Part shown: one piece after another, positions 59,301 through 64,000 of the stretch
How positions within the stretch are numbered: position 1 is the stretch's first letter
Layout of the letters: each line of letters starts with the position of its first letter
Source of the DNA: Plantago major
Taxonomy: Eukaryota > Streptophyta > Magnoliopsida > Lamiales > Plantaginaceae
Direction: 5' to 3'
Assembly: GCA_026545765.1 (NCBI GenBank)
Contig: CM048839.1
Span: 46,670,677 to 46,734,676, forward strand
DNA: 64,000 nt
Translations under genes and position numbers: made by a program
The notes under the pieces: model-generated
The model's input: the letters and a program-made list of their open reading frames with translations, nothing else
Database searches by the model: none
Told to the model about the DNA's origin: nothing

Positions 59301-61980
59301 GAGGTTTCAGGTGCCTCAGATATCTCGGTGTGAGGAGGAGTCTTGGGAGTGTGATCCTCAGCATCCTCTATTTCTTTTTGAACCTGAGAATTAAAAACAT
59401 AACACTTAGGAAATTTTATCAAGAAAGTTTTTGTTGACAAATCAGATATCTGAGAGGTCAATTACCTCCGTTGGAGGCTCAGATACTTGTCTCTTAGAGA
59501 CTTGTGCAGTCTCTGGAATCTTTTCTTGTGATGAAGGCTTTGATGCCTCATCAATATCCATATGTTGTGAGGATTGAGTGGGCAATTCCTCAACAACTTC
59601 TACTTCTTTTTGAACTTGTTAAGTAGAATGTGTTAGTCTAAGAAAAATGAACAGAGATTATTCTTTGAGGAGTAGAAATATCTGATTGAAATACCTTCTC
59701 TACAGAATGTTCAGATACTTGTTCCTTAGAGGCCTTGGAAGCCTCTGGATTCTTCTCTGAAGAGATAAACTTTTCAATCTCTTCATTTTTCTTCTCAGTT
59801 GGAGCCTATTAGAAACAAACAATTTATTAGTCAAGTGTATGAAGCACATATCTGAGTTATATCTTAAGGAACTATTTTCTACCTGTGAGACAGGCTCCTG
59901 TTCCTTAAGTGATGAGGCTGTGGAAGCCTCCTTCTCAGATTCTGAGGTAAGCTTTGCAGCTTCCTCTTGTTGCTGTGTTTCTAAATCAGCCTATAACAAA
60001 GAAATTTCATTAAATAACAAGATTTATTAGACACAAAAATATCACAAGTAAAGAGTTAAACCATTCAGCTACCTGAGCAGTGTCACGCTGATTGGTCTCT
60101 GGAACTTGTGAGCCTTCCATGCATTGGTCTTGTTGTTCCATTTCAGCTTCTTTGTTTGTAGTTTCAGGTACTTCATACCTTTCCTGAGTATGCAACTCAG
60201 TTGCCTCCCCTGGTTGATCATTTTGAGTAGATGTCTCAGTTTGATCCCTCTCATTGAGTTGGGGAACCTGCTCTTTTGCAGGATTTTCTTCAGCATATTG
60301 CATTGCTGGTATGTCGAAATGGAGTTCATTTACCATTTCATCAACCACTTGTGGCTGTTGTGGTTGTGGTTGTTGTGGTTTTCTGGAAGCAGAAGATTGA
60401 ACATTTGAGAGCTCTTCCAGATTTTTAAGTGTGGTGTTGACATCAGCGTCTGCCAACACTAGGTCACCACTCATCAGGGCTTCTTGAAGTTGTTTATACG
60501 TGACTTTCCCTGATGGTGTGTTGGCACCAACAACCTTTGCTATAGGTGCTTGTTCAGCAACCTCCAGTGTAGGTTCTTCTTCAGATACCTCTACACCAGT
60601 TACTTTTTCAGTAACTTTAGACCTTTTTGATTTTTCTAGGACTTGAGAGATAACCAATTCATCATCTTCATCGTCAGAGCTCTCATCAGCATTAGGAACT
60701 GATTGGTCCATAATCCCTGCGGTTTCTGTAGATAGGGCTTGGTATCTATCACTACTTTTGGCAGCATTTATAAGTTCATCAGCAAGGCTTTCTGTAATAG
60801 TCTTGACATTTCTGAAAGAACTTTCTCTTGCTGAGTCTACTTGTTCAGTAGTCGATACCTCTTTTGCAGCATTGATGAGTTCATCTGCATTTATGAGTTC
60901 ATTGGCAATGACTGCAGGTATCTGGGAATCGACAACCTCAATGGGTGTGCCTTCTGATTTGCCAGCAGACTTCTTTCGTGAAGTTCTGGGCTTCTTGGTC
61001 ACAACCTTTCCCTCAGATAGTTCTTCAGTCTTTCGCTTCTTGGAACCTTTCTGAGATCCAGTAACCTTTTTCATCATGTTCGTATACTCATATTTGTAGA
61101 GTAGGTTACTGTTGGCAATGTCTGCCGTCTCTCTGAGCTCAATGCCAAGGCATTCCATTAAGTAGCATATTTTTAGTCCATAGCTTACTGTGGCTTTTGG
61201 CTCAGCAAGGCCCTTAACGATTTTAGGCTCAAAGCCTTGAACCTTCTTCACAAACTTCATAAAGGCGTACTTTCCCCAATTAAAAGGGTTTTCCAGCCTT
61301 TTGTCTTGTTGACTCAACAAGAGCATCATTATTCATCGTTCCTGGCTTATCTAGTCCGCACCTCCTTATAGACCATCAAAGCATCTGTGAAGAATGCATG
61401 CCAGCACATCCCAGTGAGCCAGCAGATGTCTGGTTCTGATGTCAGCAAGCTTGAAGTCGATGGGTGTGTCTGGTTTGTCAAGATCACACACGTTACTGTA
61501 AAGTTGCTTCACACCTTCAATAAGGTCTTCATCCTTGGTGTCAATTTCAAAATCCTTTCCAAGATTTTGAAGTTCAAACAGCTCACAAAAGGCTTTTTCG
61601 TCCAACAGGATTTCTTGTCCTTGGACTTTGGTCTTGATAGACACTATCTCAGTGCCTTCAGAAACACAGGATATAATCCTGGAATTATTGTAGAATTCTA
61701 ACACATCTAGTGAAGAAATTCCACTTGGAAGAGCAGATAGGAAACCCTTGATTTGTGTCTTTTCAAGCATGTCAAGTATCAGTTTTCTATCGGCTTGGTT
61801 TTCAACAGCAGCCGTGAGGTATTCCTCAATCATGGCACCACCCCAAATCATCCTGTGATTTGAAGTCCAATGATCGGGATTAAAGTCTCCTACCAATCGA
61901 TTGTTTACTATAACCAACTCTGGTGCTTGCTTTTCAGCAGTACTAGTTCTAGAAGATTGTGATTTCTGCTTAGGAGCCAT
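56400..61980 (-). pseudogene. Copia-2 large extra ORF in env-like position, with introns
   Basis: The start MAPKQKSQ is at 61,980. The N-terminal domain shares with copia-1 the blocks LPSGISSLDVLEFYNNSRI, QGQEILLDEKAFCELF and FNWGKYAFMKF. Three in-frame stops lie at about 61,366, 61,350 and 61,332. A basic and acidic middle (61,300-60,073) leads into the phase-0 exon-intron array (60,072-59,384). Then follow LPKHIQCFKKWQRLR, YIHAIFPTE, NGQKITIPDVINLVSED, coiled coils (about 58,430-58,290 and 57,760-57,640), a Lys-rich stretch and the C-terminal domain (GYWILELKHLLVN, KAWLDFEVIKR, CPYGKPDDVH, ESFYLTEDQY) ending near 56,400. Other stops or shifts are near 58,996, 58,738, 57,602 and 57,270. No membrane segment is seen. 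The function is unknown; conservation of every block with copia-1 argues that the protein was once selected. Confidence 0.8.
59384..60072 (-). other. Four short introns and three phase-0 exons in the copia-2 extra ORF
   Basis: Introns are 60,072-59,991 (82 bp), 59,882-59,806 (77), 59,694-59,616 (79) and 59,465-59,384 (82). The exons between them are 59,990-59,883 (108), 59,805-59,695 (111) and 59,615-59,466 (150), all whole codons. Donors are CAG|GTAG, CAG|GTAG, AAG|GTAT and GAG|GTAA. Acceptors are TATAG, AATAG, an altered AA in the third, and CTCAG. CTAAT, CTAAT, CTAAC and CTAAG stand 18-40 nt before the acceptors as branch sites. The exons repeat a theme such as EKIPETAQVSKRQVSE / EKNPEASKASKEQVSE. 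A fifth possible intron (59,263-59,186, 78 bp, open frame) has CAG|GTAAC and TTCAG. Confidence 0.7.
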
Positions 61981-62787
61981 CTCTTTATATAGTGCAAGTG
62001 TTTGAAAGTCTGAAAGAGATTTGGGTGAGAGATTAGTAATTCTTTGCAAAAAAACTAACAGAGATTTGCAGAGGTTGAAGAATGGTTTTTTTTTGCTATT
62101 CTTGTGCAAGTCTGTATGTTGGATTAGGCGAAAATAATTTCTTTTGCCAAAATCCCATATATATAGCAATGTAATCTCCACAGACATATACATACAAATT
62201 AATTTTGTGTGTAAGTATCTGTGAATTGTAGGCAGGCGTGAGTAAAAGCTTGTTCGGCATTAAATGCATAGTGGGCCTGTCGAATTTCACGATCCACTAT
62301 TTACTGAGAGTTAATCTCTGCCGTAAAGATCAATCGCCCAATTCATCAAGGGTCACCATTGCTTCTTCAGCAATGATCACAATTAATAAATGTAATTGAG
62401 CCCATTTAATGAATTTTGGCTATTAGCTATCTGAATCACGTTTCTGTATGACTAAGAACACTGTTTGTATCTGAGTCTATCTCACACTTGGTATTTGTCC
62501 AAGTTTTACACAAAGATAGAAATAATATAGATTTCAAGAGAGTAGTTGACTGCAGAAAGTTGTACTATTCTCTTTTGTGTTCCCCCTTACTGAGTGATTT
62601 AGATATCTGAGTACCCGTCTCAGAGATCCTCAAATAGCCATTATACCCTTTAGCCTTTTTGGTTTATGGATACCTGTTCCAGATTCCTCTTTTCTGGATA
62701 CCCGTTCCAGATACCTCTTCTCTAGATACCCGTTCCAGATCCCCTTTCTCTCTCCTTTGATATTTTCTTCAGATATCTGAACTTTTT
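61981..62787 (-). other. Spacer between copia-2 pol and extra ORF
   Basis: Untranslated. It holds the TATA-like tract (62,156-62,166), a triple repeat of GGATACCCGTTCCAGATACC-like 27-28 bp units at about 62,663-62,740, and several GATATCTGA words. Confidence 0.6.
62156..62166 (-). promoter_or_regulatory. TATA-like tract before the copia-2 extra ORF
   Basis: CTATATATATGGG on the minus strand lies about 180 bp upstream of the ATG at 61,980, the same place as the (TA)n tract of copia-1. Confidence 0.45.
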
Positions 62788-64000
62788 TCAGTTCTTTGGT
62801 AGCTCCATTAGTCCAAGACTATGTCTTAAGGCTAAGAATCTAGTTTCTTGTAGTGGCTTAGTGAAGATATCTGCAAGTTGGTCTTCAGTGCCAATCTTGA
62901 GTATCTCTATATTGCCTTTTTCGACATGGTCTCTGATGAAGTGGTGTCTAACATCAATGTGCTTTGTTCTTGCATGAAACTTAGGATTCTGAGTTATGGC
63001 AATAGCACTTCTGTTGTCACAGAAAATGGGAGTTTTCTCTTTATTGAGTCCATAGTCTCTAAGTTGTTGTTGTATCCATAATATCTGTGAAGCACAACAC
63101 CCAGCAGCAATATATTCAGCCTCTATGGTAGATGTGGCAATCCAAGAAATTGACAAGTTCCTGAGGTGCTTTTTCTATCAAGTAATGATCCAGCATAGTC
63201 GGCATCAGAATAGCCAACCAAACTCAATCCACTATCTTTTGGATACCACAATCCAACTTCTACAGTACCTTTTACATACCTCAATATTTTCATAGCAATG
63301 TTGTAGTGTGATTGCGTTGGATTTGTCTGAAATCTAGCACACACTCCAACTGCATATTGAATATCAGGTCTACTTGCAGTGAGGTACAGTAGAGATCCAA
63401 TCAATTTCCTATACTTGTGTTCTTCAACACTCTTGTCAGATTCAGTATAGGTCATTTTGGTTAAAATGCTCATTGGTATCTTAGCATTCTTTTCAGAAGG
63501 CTTTAGATTAAACTTATTGAGCATATCCTTTGCATACTTTGTTTGACTAATGAATATTCCATCATTGAGTTGCTTGACTTGCAGCCCTAGGAAGTAATTC
63601 AATTCTCCCATCATGCTCATCTCGAATTTACATTTCATGAGTTCAGCAAAGTCTTCACAAAGTTGCTTGTCTTTAGATCCAAATATAATGTCATCAACAT
63701 ATACTTGAACTAAAAGTAGTTTCCCATCATGGTTTAGTGTGAAGAGTGTTTTACCAACATCTCCTTTCTTGAAACCACTGTCTAGTAGGTATCTGGTCAA
63801 TGCATCATACCACGCTCTTGGAGCTTGTTTCAGTCCATACAGTGCTTTCTGAAGCTTATAGACCATCCTACTTTCTCAGGAAACTTCAAAACCTGGTGGT
63901 TGCTCAACATAGACTTCCTCAGCAAGTTCACCATTTAGGAATGCACTCTTGACATCCATTTGATAAACTGTAAAGTCATTATGAGCTGCAAAGGCTAGAA
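62788..64000 (-). pseudogene. pol: Copia-2 pol, reverse transcriptase and RNase H (open at window end)
   Basis: RT text includes [20 protein letters not shown] at about 63,691-63,702, and [15 protein letters not shown]; a stop just before MVYKLQ (about 63,870) separates it from further RT upstream. RNase H has YSDADYAGS, then a 40-bp deletion after GTCQFLG relative to copia-1 that shifts the frame, then [31 protein letters not shown] and the end [12 protein letters not shown]. The deletion removes the stretch matching ISWFSKKQ and disables the enzyme. Confidence 0.9.

Larger units (their letters stand above)
54363..64000 (-). mobile_element. Copia-2: second Sirevirus-like element (5' part outside window)
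   Basis: The minus-strand element is inserted in the RT of the second gypsy element; ATCTC (54,358-54,362) is the left copy of the expected duplication. Seen here are the 3' LTR, the extra ORF and the 3' half of pol. Gag, protease, integrase and 5' LTR lie to the right. It is related to copia-1 in LTR edges, pol and extra ORF but clearly a different family. Confidence 0.9.

Overview
The window is nuclear DNA of a flowering plant. The evidence is a leucine-rich-repeat receptor kinase gene with plant splice sites, a dense set of plant LTR retrotransposons (Sirevirus-like Ty1/copia, Tat-like and Athila-like Ty3/gypsy), Stowaway-type MITEs, a CACTA element with the usual CACTACAAGAAA ends, and a Cassandra-type LTR carrying a 5S-rRNA-like segment. 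A eudicot, possibly an asterid, fits best; the species cannot be read from the sequence. I see no tRNA gene, functional rRNA gene or CRISPR array.

Layout. Positions 1-12,453 hold the 5' part of one minus-strand LRR receptor-like kinase gene. Exon 1 (12,453-11,754) and exon 2 (633-1, running off the window) are separated by an 11.1-kb GT-AG intron filled with MITEs, a 5S-LTR element, a LINE 3' end and a long fold-back element. Positions 12.7-15.8 kb are a Helitron-like or otherwise non-autonomous element rich in a short AACTAGACAAT repeat. From about 16.4 kb onward almost everything is nested retrotransposon. A decayed Athila-like element (gag at 16.4-17.4 kb, protease at 48.9-49.6 kb) is split by a 30-kb Tat-like gypsy element (18,689-48,867, 5-bp duplication AAATT). 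That element is itself split by a 15-kb Sirevirus-like copia element on the minus strand (26,969-41,953, duplication GTAAT; 'copia-1') and by a small CACTA element (42,913-44,096, duplication TAG). A second, minus-strand Tat-like gypsy fragment (about 49.6-54.4 kb) is split by a second copia element of a related family (54,363 to beyond 64,000; 'copia-2').

How the parts work together. Each gypsy element encodes gag, protease, reverse transcriptase with RNase H, a second RNase H and integrase. The complete one also carries, between pol and its 3' LTR, an antisense gene with introns (Transposase_28-like). Each copia element encodes gag/pol plus a very large extra ORF between pol and the 3' LTR, in the position of the Sirevirus env-like ORF. 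This ORF is recognisably the same in both families, starts about 180-190 nt downstream of a TATA-like tract, and in copia-2 contains phase-0 introns.

The strongest unexplained signal is a short motif scattered through both copia elements in both orientations. It is TTTCTGA in copia-1 and TATCTGA in copia-2, with the one-base change seen at aligned positions in coding and non-coding DNA. All retroelement genes seen here carry lesions, so none is presented as an active element.
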